From positions 22,171,501 through 22,235,500 of the forward strand of contig CP142455.1 of assembly GCA_038049695.1 (NCBI GenBank): a stretch of 64,000 nucleotides of DNA, given 5' to 3'. A program made the translations under genes and the position numbers. Positions 33,771-45,800 of this stretch are shown in pieces (position 1 is the stretch's first letter; every line of letters starts with the position of its first letter). The DNA is from Cinnamomum chago (taxonomy: Eukaryota > Streptophyta > Magnoliopsida > Laurales > Lauraceae). The notes beneath the pieces were generated by a model. It was not told where the DNA came from. It did no database searches and worked only from the letters and a program-made list of their open reading frames with translations.

Positions 33771-36700
33771 ACAATTTCAAATAGAAATAGAGTTTTTTTT
33801 AAGATACACCCCGACGGTATCTAGGATTTGTAAATAAGCCCCAGTGATTTTCATATTTGTATATAACCCCCTTGTCTTTTCATTTTAATTCCTTTCATAT
33901 CCCAAAATTAGTAGCCTTACAAACACCATGAGTTTTTAGATTAAAATGACACTTTTGCCCATTTAGTTACCCATACGTGCTTAATTTCAAATGCTTTAAT
34001 TTATTTTTCTTTAAAGTTTGTAGCATTAACAATTGCTTTAGTACATTTTGTAGGAGAGAGTAACCCTATATAAATCCATTTTTGTAAATACAAGGCCCAT
34101 ATCATTAAATCTAAATTGATCACAATGACAATCAGCACTTGTACTTTAATTGGTTATAATTGACCCAATCCATGCACAACCCCTTATTAGATTAGCGAGA
34201 GTTTCAAATATATAATTAGACTTCATGTGCATGGGAGAATTTAAGAGAGATAATTGAGACGGGGGATAAATAATGATATTTTTATAAATAATGACATGCA
34301 TATCTTTAATTAATGAATTTAAGGGCAAACTTTTCATTTTAATAAAACTTCTAACACAAATCTTTTGGCGGTTAAAGTTTTTCACTACGACTAATGATTT
34401 TGGGGATATGGAAGGTATTTAGATGAAAAGTAGAGGTATATATAAATACTGAAACCAGAGGAAAAGCTACAAATGCCGGAAAACCAACAAATGCAGGATT
34501 TCCACTGCCTAAAGTAGGGTAAAGTTGAAAAACGAGCAAACGCAGGATTTTCACCGTATGGATGAGCGGAAAACCAACAAATGCGAGAGCACACTATGAA
34601 GCAGCGGAAAACTTACAAACACAACAAATTCAAAATTTCGGCCGTATGGATCAGCGAAAAACCTGTAAGGATTTCCATCTCTCCTTATTGTGGTAAACCT
34701 GTACATTGACCCAAGTATTTTCTATGGGACGCATCATTTAGTGTTTTGACATAGAGTGATCCTATGCTCAGCATGAAAAAGTGGAACACCATGATGGGGC
34801 CCAATGAATGGGAATCCAGATTGAAACTAAAATTTTATTTTATGATTTTATGTATTTTCAAATTTTACTTCTATAGAAGTTGGTCACCATATAAGATTGA
34901 CGTTTGATTAAAAAAAATTGGATCTTCTTCCTGTGTGTTTTACATGCAAATTATTGTAGCTCCACCTTGGAGCACATATGATGGTAATTTGGATCGTTCA
35001 ACTTGAATCTTGTCCGCTCCAATTGGCACAATCTAATGTGCCATCGATGAAAATACCTTAAACACTTTATCAATCGTATGTACAATCTAATAGTGGGACA
35101 AACTCCAATTGAAGTGAATTTGAAGATGAGTCACTAGGGAGAATGTGATTCAAGCTGAATTGTCTGAATTATCGTCACGTGAGCCCCATAAAAGAGTTAC
35201 GGACTTTTGTTATACTGTCCGGGGATCCAAACTTGATAAAAAAAGAAAAAAACTAACACAATTTTATACATTATTTTTATTAGTCATTTTTGTTTTATCA
35301 AATGGTCGAGATCTTACACGTTTTTTTACAATGATATCAAATGGTCGAGATCTTACATGTTTTTTTACAATGAATACATATAAGATTGTGTTAATCATGT
35401 TGTATTTTTGGGACATTCCCAGACAAGTGGATTTGTAGAGTTGGAGTTGGACTCAAATTATCCGCATTTGGTATCCCAACTTGGAAGCCTTGTGACAGCT
35501 GTCCTTGATTCTTTTGGGATGGTATTATATATGCTTATGCTTTCCAACCGTCTATCTGAAGCCTCATTATACCCCCATCTTATTCAAACAAAAGTACACC
35601 ACATGACCCAAAAAGTGACTCGATTTTTTTTTAATTTTTTTTTTATCGAGGGTTCTCAATTCTTTCAACTAGACTAATTTCTTCGGGCCCATAGAGAAGT
35701 CAGGTAAACTCTCCTATAAGCTGTAGTATCAGTATGGTAGTGCAGTTTCCATCCTACAATCTCCAAATGTAAATCGTTATCTTAGACCAACCGAACTGGC
35801 CCTTAAAATTAAGTGACAGTGGATTAGACACTAGCAGTTCGGATATGTTGTGTCGGATGGTTCTCCTGGCCCACCAACTAAAAGTGAAGAGGGGTGCTAC
35901 AGACCCCGGGTGCCATCCGGGCTCCCGGTGTCGGGGTACGTAGACTTTCACAAAAGTGAAACTTGTTGATGACGCATGAAACTCTCTTGCTTCATATAGG
36001 CCGGCTAGGTGATGGACAGCTAGCTCGTCTACGTCGGTTGGATAATGGCATTTTTGTGCTTCTTTACAGGTGTCCTTATTGATCATGATAATACTAACAA
36101 ACAATAGGAAAGATTGGAAGAAGAGTGAACTATAGATTTTGCACGCCAAACCCCACTATAGTTGGGAGTTGGGATAGTGCTTGATAATGACAATGAGCCA
36201 TAAGTGATAATTAAGTTTATATCAATTCTAAAAATTCTGACTTAAAACTTTTTTTTACCTTGTAAATACTCCGCGCCCATAGCCCCATACATGCCAATCA
36301 TAATCCCTCATTAAAAATCATGGATTGATCTTTGGTTTCTTCTTAAGCAAGGTCCTTTTTGTTTGCATTGAAGTATGTAGAAATTTGACATATAAGGGTT
36401 TTTTAAGTGGTTAAAAATAAAGATCAAAAGACATGGATATTCATGTGTACCATACGTCGCTTTTGTGGTCCTGTGAGTTTAAATTAATTAGGAGATATAA
36501 GTAAAAAAAAAAAGCTACAGTTACAGTCCTTCACCACCTACAGGTTAGGATAGAAGAAAGCTCGACCTGAAAAGGTTGCAATGGAGGTCGTGGTAGAGAT
36601 GTTGCAACTTGCTACTAGCATTCCAGTTCCCATTGAAACTTCCCTCAAAACTGTTTGTAGAGAAGAGAAAGGACACGTACGAATCTAAAGACGTGCCTCA

Positions 36701-38077
36701 TTTTTTTTATGCCAGCAGCAAACCATGTACCGTGTACGCATGTCAAAATGGGAATGAGAAAAGCTTCCACACAAATTTGTGTGTCTTTGGTCTTGTCCAA
36801 CATGTGGACCTTGTTGATGCAGTAGAAGGCAGGTATCAATCAAATAAGGAAAGACCAAGGAAATCAAAAGATTTTACAGGACTCTGCTAAGTCTATCAGA
36901 AAGTTACTCCGCCGTGATTTGAGTCCAAGTCAACTCAGACTCAGTTGAGTTTTAAAACACCACTTCAAAGTTATTTTAAAATATGCTTTACAGAGCCAAT
37001 ATACACATAGTTGAGGCACCGATTCTTGGATCTTCAAGTTGAAAGAAACACTCTTGGCCGTAATCCAATGCAGCCAACAACAAAAATGATTAACAGGATT
37101 TTTATTTGACAATTAGTTGAAAGAAACACTCCTGGCCAGTAATCCAATACAGCCAACAACAAAAATGATTAACATGATTTTTATTTGACAATTAGAGTTT
37201 TATCCTTTTATTTCAAGCAATTAAAACACCAATTTGGCATTTATTTCAAACTCAAATCTCAGCCCACATTAAATAATTTAAGTCTAGTTACTAATGATTG
37301 AATATAGAATTCTAAGTCAGTCGGTTACATCAACCATTATAATATATTAAAGTGAAGGTTTTGGGTTCAATTTTGGCCGTAGGTTCAATTTTGATGGAAA
37401 GTTGCATTTAGTTTACATAACTATGGCATGTTCTCTTTCATACATTCCCCACTCATACAACTCTCATCTTCCCCACCTTTCCTAACAAACATGCAACCCA
37501 CTCACTAGTATAATTCTACCTCTTCATGTGGTCCATGCTCTCTCATCAACCACGTATAGTATTCACTCTCTCATCTCTCATCAACCAATATTGTCCCTCA
37601 CTTTTCCCTCATCAACCATATGTGGTTCATGAATAATACCATATGAATTTTTAGTTTACAGTATATTTGATTTTGCTTATCTTGAACATCATATTCATAA
37701 TTGCATCTTCCACATGGTATTCATGAACTTGAATGTATGATATTCATTCACTCTCTCCGATGTTTAATCTTTTTCGTATTTAAGACTTTATTATGATGTT
37801 TATATTTTAATTTATTATTGTTTAATTGAATGGAATGTGTAGGCACGGGTTTTTGTGCTAGTACCTTGTTAATGGGCAGGTTTCAAAATTCAAAGAAAAA
37901 GTATGTGGGCGGAATACACCAAGTGCAATTCCGATTCTTTCGGAAAGAAAAACATCAATTTAGATCATGGTCCCAATCTCTTGAAATAACTCAACCCGCC
38001 CTCGATCACAAAGGAGTTGGGCACGAGGAAACTAGATGGTGTGAATACAACAGTAATGGTTCCAACAGTGTTCAGTG
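33771..38077. other. Intergenic stretch, no gene recognised
   Basis: AT-rich; ORFs of 60-130 codons lack conserved motifs. The plus-strand frame at 36609-36890 was considered and rejected. A 78-bp direct duplication is described separately. An ATCAAATGGTCGAGATCTTAC phrase is repeated at 35300 and 35337. Confidence 0.45.
37038..37193. repeat. Tandem duplication, two 78-bp copies
   Basis: GTTGAAAGAAACACTC starts at 37038 and again at 37116. Each copy runs through CAACAACAAAAATGATTAAC to TTTGACAATTAG with a few differences. Confidence 0.9.
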
Positions 38078-38885
38078 TTTTTTTTTTTTTAAATGGTAAC
38101 AAAAACTTTCATTAAAGGAAAACAAAAATATAAAGAGCAAAAACACAAAAGAAGAGGAAAAAAGGGAAAAGTACAAGAGCTTTATATCATTTCCAACCCC
38201 AATTACAAAACCACACCCACCCAAAGAGACAACCAGTCAACCCATTGCTTGGCTAATGCACTTGCCATAGAGTTGGCTAATCTAACTTCATAACAAAAGG
38301 AAACATCAATGCTAGCCAATAGTTTCCTAATTTCATTAAATTTGAAATTTTCAAGGGATGGCCTTTCCGTTGGACACCCATGTGATAGCATTAAATGAAT
38401 AATTTGTTCGTGATATATGCACCATAGCATCTAGAAAACAAACTATGACCTTCAAAAATAAATAAACACTTCCACTTCATTGGAATCACAAACACCCACG
38501 TACTTAGAGAACATAAGAAGAATCTTACCCTTGATATTGCTAAGCACACCTCCAATTTCTGCTAGCCCAACTTACCCTTTAAAGTTCCTTTGACTTTAAG
38601 CTTTAGCACCCCAAAAGTAGGGGGGATACCAAGAGATTGACTGGGTCACAACCCATACAAGCTTCCCAATTTAAAACAATGTCATTTGATTTGAACTTTG
38701 AGAACTCTGTTCTAACCATGACCCATTTTGCAATCCTCAAAGTGGTGACAGAAATCAAGGTAGGAGTCGAAAAATAAGACCAAATAAATATGCTATCAAT
38801 TTCCCCCTTCTAAATAGACCATAATATAGCAACCAGATTAAATTTCCACGAAATGTTGCCACAGCCAACAAAGCACCCACGTCTT
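38078..38885 (-). pseudogene. L1-type LINE 3' remnant
   Basis: Poly(A) on minus (T run 38078-38090) next to a GGTAACAAAAACTTTCATTAAA-like 3' tail on plus. The minus strand encodes decayed RNase H pieces: FCYEVRLANSMASALAKQWVDW (38300-38235) and, in another frame, PPTFGVLKLKVKG near 38620-38580. Full of frameshifts. Confidence 0.7.
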
Positions 38886-39663
38886 TGGGCAACACCAAGC
38901 AATACCGCATGTCCCAATAAAGATATTTCAAATTCTAATTACCAGTTCACGATGAAGAGAAAGGTGATTGTTGTGCCCTAAAACCATTGGCATTGATTGT
39001 TGTGCCAAAAATATTTGAAAAATGTAGCCTTGGAGGAGTACCAAACACAGAGGCGTAATCCTATATTTTTGAAGGACATGATCAAACATTTAGCTCTGAT
39101 CATGGATAATCAAGGATGGATTGTACGAATGGGAATACAAATTAGATTTTTTTTTATAAATGGATTTCAGTGTTCAGTAAGCTTGATGAGATACAAATAA
39201 AGACTCCCACCTCTCCAATTTACCTTACAACTTGCATGGGTTTCAGACCTCATTGAAAAATGCAATTCCTTATCTTTAGAGGGGAAAAAAAAAAGGCAAT
39301 TCCTTAATGGGGATGAATACACAAATTCGATCAACTTGTCTTGCCAGTTTCCCCGTACATGTCGATCATCTTCTCACCGAATGACCCATTCATGCACAGG
39401 GTTTTAACCAATGGCTTTCACAAGGAAAATATCAGCAACACAATCTTTAGAAGTAGAACTTCAAGTTAGCTCAAATTAAAGGAATGGTAATATGTTTTGA
39501 TTTGGATATCAAGAGTGTTTTTATTGAGTCTACTGTTTCACCTTGATCGAATCTTTAAACTTTATAATATGGTTATCTGTGAGGTTTATTTAAGTGTTAG
39601 TTATTTCATTGAGGTAATTGACAAAACTGAAAATTTAATTTGTTAGATGGACTGTTGTGGTGT
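38886..39663. other. Intergenic stretch
   Basis: No recognised feature. Confidence 0.4.
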
Positions 39664-39671
39664 TTCTCGAA

Positions 39672-40463
39672 CAGGCCCGGCCCTGAGCAGGGGCTGTAAG
39701 TGCCCTTGCCCAGGGCCCATTTTTCAGGGGGGCCCATAATTCTGATAAGATTTTTGTATTCCTTGTTTGATGTAGGTGTTATTCTATGCTCGATTAACAT
39801 TAGACTCTAGCAGTCATTTTATACTATATATTAAAATTTATGCTGTCTTTTGTTTTTAGATTTGGGATATCTTCTTGGGATCTGTTGATTTATACCTGTG
39901 GTAGAATGAACAGAATGAGCAGTATTGTAGAAAATGCTCCTACTGACATCACTGATTTAATCCTTTTATTTTCTTTTCAATCATTTGATGGGGGCAGGGC
40001 TCATCCAATGGATTCCATTGTCCTGTGCATCAATAGACCCATCATCAAATCATCTGAGAGTGCTTATTGCATCACTGATTTGAGCATCCATCAGTGGGGC
40101 CCACCAATGATATTTTATGTTTGATGGTTAAAATTCTAGGAGAATCCAGTCTAGCGTTGGGATGATTTGGGGCTTTTTTTTTTTTACAAACAGATCATGA
40201 AGCCTTCAGCCCTTCACCCGTTCTTCTCATCTGTTAGTAGGGCCCACTAATGATTTTTTATTTCCCATATATGATGCTTAAATTCTGGTTTGAGTTCTCT
40301 TTTTTCTTTTTTCTTTTTCTCAAATAGTTATACTTGGGCATCATCAACCCATTGCCAATTTTTCACATCAGTGGGGCCCACCAATGATATTATTATATAT
40401 GATGGCTGAAGAGGTCTAATTTTTACTCCTACCTTGGGCCGTGAAAAATTCTAAAACGCCCTA
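39672..40463. mobile_element. Non-autonomous hAT element, 792 bp
   Basis: The left end CAGGCCCGGCCCTGAG is a typical hAT terminus; the right end read inward is TAGGGCGTTTTAG, diverged. Perfect 8-bp flanking duplication TTCTCGAA (39664-39671 and 40464-40471). Inside, a GTGGGGCCCACCAATGAT phrase occurs at 40095 and 40371. No transposase. Confidence 0.82.
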
Positions 40464-40471
40464 TTCTCGAA

Positions 40472-42467
40472 CAACGAAAATAAAAGAAAAAAAGGAGATA
40501 AAAAAATGTTACGCACGAAGTCACTCTTCAAGTCATCCATGTACAAGGTAATTCGAAATCTACTTTGACCTTTGTGCACAAGAGAGTCAAATAATGACAG
40601 CTTATCATGTCTTGTCTCCAAGTGTGTCTTGACTGACGTACAAGTAATTCAAATACAATGCATGGATTGATTGTCCCGGGATCTGTGTGTCAAGAGTAAG
40701 GCATGCAGTTGCTTTTGTGAAAAAGCGTTTAGTGAGATTCAACATACGATACGAGGGAGTGGGGACATAACCTCGACGGGCTTGAGCACGCACACCTGAG
40801 CTGGAGCGCTTGGGTTGCAGAAAGCCCGATTTCTTCACAACTCTGCATTCTAATTTTAGATAGATTACTTATTTGAGTTCTACTATCTTTAAACAACTAT
40901 ATGCAAGACCCAAAGTCTGTATATTGAGCATTCTAGCAAACATAAAGGGCACCATTTATCATTCTCTCCTATTCTAAGTTCTAGAATTATATTGATAGAT
41001 CTTTTTCTTCTCTGAAGCTTAATCAAGTTGTTGGGCTTCAATTTTTGTTTTGGCTTCTTCTACTCATCTGAAGTGGATTCATTCTGAAGAGGCTTTCAAT
41101 GTGGTTGGTTCAAACATGGTGAAGGTGTCCAGTGAATAGTCGGCAAGATCAAAGTAGTTCTTGGGTTGAGTTGCAACTAGAAAATGATTGTGAGTTTTCT
41201 TGTAACTTTTGATTTATAATCCTTAGTTGTCTGTTGGCTTAGACGGTAAAACCCGTAAGTTTTTTCCTAGTAGGTTTTTCAAAATCTCTCTTGTATGTTG
41301 ATGGTCACGTGGTGAAAACTAAACAGTCACATTCAGTTCCACCAAACGTTAGATATTGGAACAAGCTAGGATGAAATTCAGGAAGAATCATGCATTCATG
41401 CGCTCGGGAGTTTCAAGCATCTAAACATTACAGTAACAAGGGAGGCCACAGTGATTGCAAACTGACAGGAGTGGCAATTAATATAGAGTTTACTTTGTAA
41501 CTTTTTTTTGTTCGATCTTCTGTTTTTTTCTTTCCTCTCACCTTTACAATTTCCCTTATAAGAAGAAAGGGGTCTAATTCAACTTCCTATGTCTCTTCAA
41601 TGTTTGAAAGAAAATTGCTTAGCTCTCAGTATTATAGTATCCCTTATAAGAAGAACAAGGGATCCAATTCAACTTCTTATGTCTCAGCAATACAATGTCT
41701 TTGAAAGAAATTGAAGTTCATTTATTATATAAGTATAACGTGGCATAGATAAGTTTAAGATAATTAATAGTAGAACTGTTTGGATTAAGATAAAGATTTA
41801 GGTTAAATCAAAGGGGGTGTCTTATGTTTCTCCAGTTTTTGTTAATTTAATTGTTTAGAATGATGGTCACCAAAAGTACTATAATTAAAAAAAAACCTAA
41901 AAATTATAAAACTGAATGATATATATATTTTTTGAAAGTCCCCATTTGAAAGCATTTTACATAACAGTGTCACTACCCGCACCCTTTGGCTGTTTCCCAT
42001 TCCCATTCCCATTTCCATGCCCTCCACGTCCCCTCCACTCTCATTTATAGGGGTGTACATCGGCGGTTCGGATGGATTTAGAAGAGAAACTATCAACCAA
42101 ACTGAACCCATCAGTTTTCTATTTTTCCAAACCGAACAATTTGGTCCGAATCCATTTAGCGGTTTAGCGGATTTTCCAAACTGAACCCATCGATTTTTCC
42201 AAACCAAAACGTCCGATATAAGTCCATTAAGCGGTTTAGCGGGGTCTTTTTTTTTTTCCATCAAAGTCCAAACCACTTTGGCCGTTTTCCTTTTGAGAAA
42301 AACCCATCATCATTCATTTCCCATCCCCTCTCATTGGCCAATCCCTCTTTAATCCCCTCTCCAAGTCCCCAAAGTCCCAAACACACACTCCCCCCACGCA
42401 CGGCGCACTTTATCAATATCACCCATCACAAAGGATCCGGACCCCCTGTTCTCTGTTTGGATCAAAC
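40472..42467. other. Intergenic stretch upstream of the nucleotidase gene
   Basis: No gene recognised. At 42050-42245 a TAGGGGTGTACATCGG start and repeated AAGCGGTTTAGCGG and CCAAACTGAACCCATC phrases suggest a repeat-derived segment without clear borders. Confidence 0.4.
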
Positions 42468-42535
42468 AGGGCCCTCCACGTGCGGGGGCGGAGGATGACT
42501 TTTTCTTTCCTCCGCCCCCGCACGTGGAGGGCCCT
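42468..42535. repeat. Perfect 28-bp inverted repeat with a G-box in each arm
   Basis: Arms 42468-42495 and 42508-42535 are exact reverse complements with a 12-base spacer. Each arm holds CCACGTGC or its complement, a plant G-box core CACGTG. It is GC-rich in AT-rich surroundings and lies 360 bp upstream of the nucleotidase ATG. Confidence 0.95.
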
Positions 42536-42880
42536 ATTTGGGGATCCCCTATTTCCCCTGTTTGGACCAAACAGGAGATCTCTTTCCCATCGCGAATCCC
42601 TCCTTCTCCTCCAAAAGCCCACGTGGCACAAAATCCCGCGCCTCCACTGCATGCAAGTGGCTCAAAATCGAAGCACATTCGCACGAGTTTCTTTAAAGAT
42701 TGTGATGGCGATAGCGATTGTGGGGCGTCCGATCGTTTATAGTCTCTCTTCCTTTTATCTGTCTGGAAATTAGATGTCGCATGCTGCAGCATTCGCAGCA
42801 GGAGAAGCAACTCGCGCGACGACGCTTCGGGGATCCGATTCCTCTTATCCGCTCTCTCTCTTTCGCTGTCCCGAGATGGC

Positions 42881-42888
42881 TATTTAAA
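42881..42888 (+). promoter_or_regulatory. Possible TATA box
   Basis: TATTTAAA lies only 7 bp before the first in-frame ATG (42895). If it is the TATA box, transcription would begin after that ATG, and translation would start at an ATG in exon 2 (45031). It may therefore be fortuitous. Confidence 0.35.
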
Positions 42889-42894
42889 CCCACG

Positions 42895-45800
42895 ATGCGA
42901 GTTCCAAAGAGGCCCTTCGCTTTCTCCCTCTTCCTTCTCTCTTCCAGAGGAGCCGCTACGTCGTCTTCTTCTTTCCTTCCCGCTTCCCGAATTAGGTTTT
43001 CCTGCTCTGCTCTTTCGGTTTCTTCTTCTTCTTCTTCTTCTTCTTCTCGCAGTGGAGACTGCGGCGAAAATCACTGCCTTTCGAAGAGTAGTAGAAGAAG
43101 GAGAAGAGGTTTTTCTTGAATCCAAGCTCTCCTTCATTACTGTTGAATCGATTTGAATTCTACGGACTTTGTTTTTTTTAGATTTGCAGTGGTGTTTGTT
43201 CTTAATGCTGTTAGTTGCATTTGCTATCTTTGATTAGTTTTGAGCTTTGCTGTCTTGAATTTGAACTCCTCCTTTACTGTTGAATTGCATCTAATTCTAA
43301 GGATTTTCTTTCAGTGTTTGTGGATAATGTTGTTAGCTGCATTTGCTATTTTTTATTAGTTTGCAGTGATTTCTGCCTGTGGTTATGATTTTAGTGTGGG
43401 AACTTGATGAATTTCTTCCGGTAGAAGGAGGAGAAAACGGTTTTCTTGATCTTGAGATCCTTCGTTAGTGCTGATTTTTTTTTTTGAAAACTTGGTGGTA
43501 GGTTGAGTGCAGCGGTGGTGATTGCAGATAGTGTTATTGCATTTGCCCTGTTTTCAGTGAATATGTTGGTATGTTGATGAACGATGGGAATCTTTCTTGA
43601 TTCCTCTTGATGAATCTATGGAGTAGGAGGAGAATTGGTTTCTTTTGATTCTGTGTTCCTTCTTTAGCGTTGAACTGTATTGATTTGTAAGGATATTGTT
43701 TGGAGGTTGAATGCTGTGGCAGTGGTTTTCGTTGGATTTGTTACATTTGTGCTACGTTTAGTGAGAATTTAACTCGTTCTTTGCAGTTGAAAATGATGGG
43801 GTCTTAATGAATATTCTACCTCATGTCACTATTTTATCTGTAGTTGTTGAAGACGTTGGGATCTTTTTTAATATTGTACCACTAGATGACTCTGAGGAAC
43901 AGTGTTTTGGTGATAGGTTGGATTCTGTCATTACAATTGCGGATAGAGTTTTATGTTTGCTATCATTCTTCTTATTTAGCTTCTCAGTTTTCTGTTCTCT
44001 CTATAGTAATGAAAATGATTTATGTCTTGGATGACATCTTTTTACTTGATGGTGCAGAGGACCAAGACAAGAGTTTCTCTTGATTCTGAGCTCCTTCTTT
44101 ATTGTCTCATTTTCTTGAATTTTGGGAATTTTGGTTGTACGTTGAATGCTGTTATTGTGATTGTGGATAGAGATGGGATTTGATATTGTTACCCAGTTTT
44201 AAGCCATTTAGATTCTTTTGCCATTTCTATCTATTGGTCATGGATATTTTAAAATATTGTTATGTTGGCTATCTCTATTTCAATGATGCTTTGGGGGAGG
44301 AATAACACAGTTTTTCTACAGTTCTTTTCCTTTTTTTTTAATTGGTGACTATTCATTACTCAAAAAAACTATACAGTATAAGAGAACTATACTGACCATA
44401 AAAAGAGAAACCCCAACAAAAAACACAGGGGAGAGCAGTTAAAGCAAAAAAAGAGCCAAAGCCCCAAAAGAACGGGAAACATCCCAATACAGCTCCATTT
44501 ATCTAGTAGAAGTATGGCTGATTCTCATTAGATTTCCAGTGCCACTTCCACCCCCCCCCCCCCCCCCTCCTCTCATTTTACCAATTGAAAAAAAGATCTT
44601 AATTCATTTCCACTCTTCTCTTTATTTTATTTAATTTTATTGTAGATTTCTTGGACTATGCATTTATTTCCTGTTCATGAATATAGGAAGATCCAACCAG
44701 AGTGTGCTGCTCCTGTTAGGTTATCAGGCCCTCCCTCTGAAAATCAACATGCGTTGATGGTCTATGGTCTGACTATGAACTGATAAGTAGATAAAAATCA
44801 TACAGCTCGGTTGATCATCCCCAGTAATTTGGTCCACCCTCGTTCACTGCCAACTGCAGATAACATTTATTGAATTATGGTTATTGCTTAGCATATAAAA
44901 AAAAGTTAGACCGTTTATATAAGTTGGATCTCTGCATACATGAAATGCTTGTGGTCACATTTCCAATTGGTATCTAATAGTACTCTGCACTGACCGACAG
45001 GCGTTAGCCACTTGCATTCCCGTTGCACGATGGAAGGGTCTGGAGTAGACAGCAAGGCTTCACAGTTTCAGCAGCCTGTTTGTGGTTCTGGTGGTCAGGC
45101 CCGATGTATATGGTCATCTCCTGCTTGGGGAAGAAAAATTGCCATGGGGAAACAAATCTTTTGTAACAGATCTTTAAATATGAAGAACATTGTTGCTGTT
45201 GGATTTGACATGGATTATACGTTGGCACAATACATGCCTGAGACATTTGAATCGTTGGCATATGATGGCACAATCAGAAAACTGGTCTATAATTTGGGAT
45301 ACCCCACAGAGGTTTGTGCACATTCTCATCTGCTGCTACCTTTTCAGTGAAGCCTTTTTCTTCTTCCATAAGCAACACATGTTGCTGCCTTATTTGCACC
45401 ATTTTCACGTGTATATCTAGAAGATAACTTGATTGACACCTTATCATCTAGTTACTTCTCTTTTAGTGTGTAAACTAAACTTCCAAAGGCAATTTGGAGG
45501 GAATTTCTGTTTCCTCACTTTGAACACACAATATTCCATTCTTCCCAATACACACTTTCAATCTAAATAGGATTTTTTTCTTTATTTTTATGGGTTTTCC
45601 ATTCTTGCTTTGAGATATGCTTAAACCATATGAGCATTTCAGTTTATTTAATCAAATCATGTAGGCTAAAGGTTTAAAACCTAGTCATAGATTGATGATT
45701 GATGTAATCCAAGATCTCGTCTGGGTCTTATTTTCACTTAAGACGTATTCAATCAATAAAAATTACACTGCGCAACTATTCTTATTGTTTTCCCCCTCTA

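Larger units (their letters stand above)
43109..45000 (+). other. Nucleotidase intron 1
   Basis: Contains several diverged copies of a phrase like CTTGATTCTGAGCTCCTTCTTTA (near 43115, 43250, 43440, 43645 and 44080), a loose repeat of the exon 1 end region with period 130-210 bp. Also an L1 tail (44331-44510) and a C17 run (44551-44567). Confidence 0.5.

Noticed and set aside
36609-36890. 93-codon plus-strand ORF
   Set aside because: No recognisable domain, and an overlapping minus-strand ORF is equally open.
42718-42894. In-frame upstream extension of nucleotidase exon 1
   Set aside because: No ATG in this extension; it would require a non-ATG start, and it contains the TATTTAAA motif.
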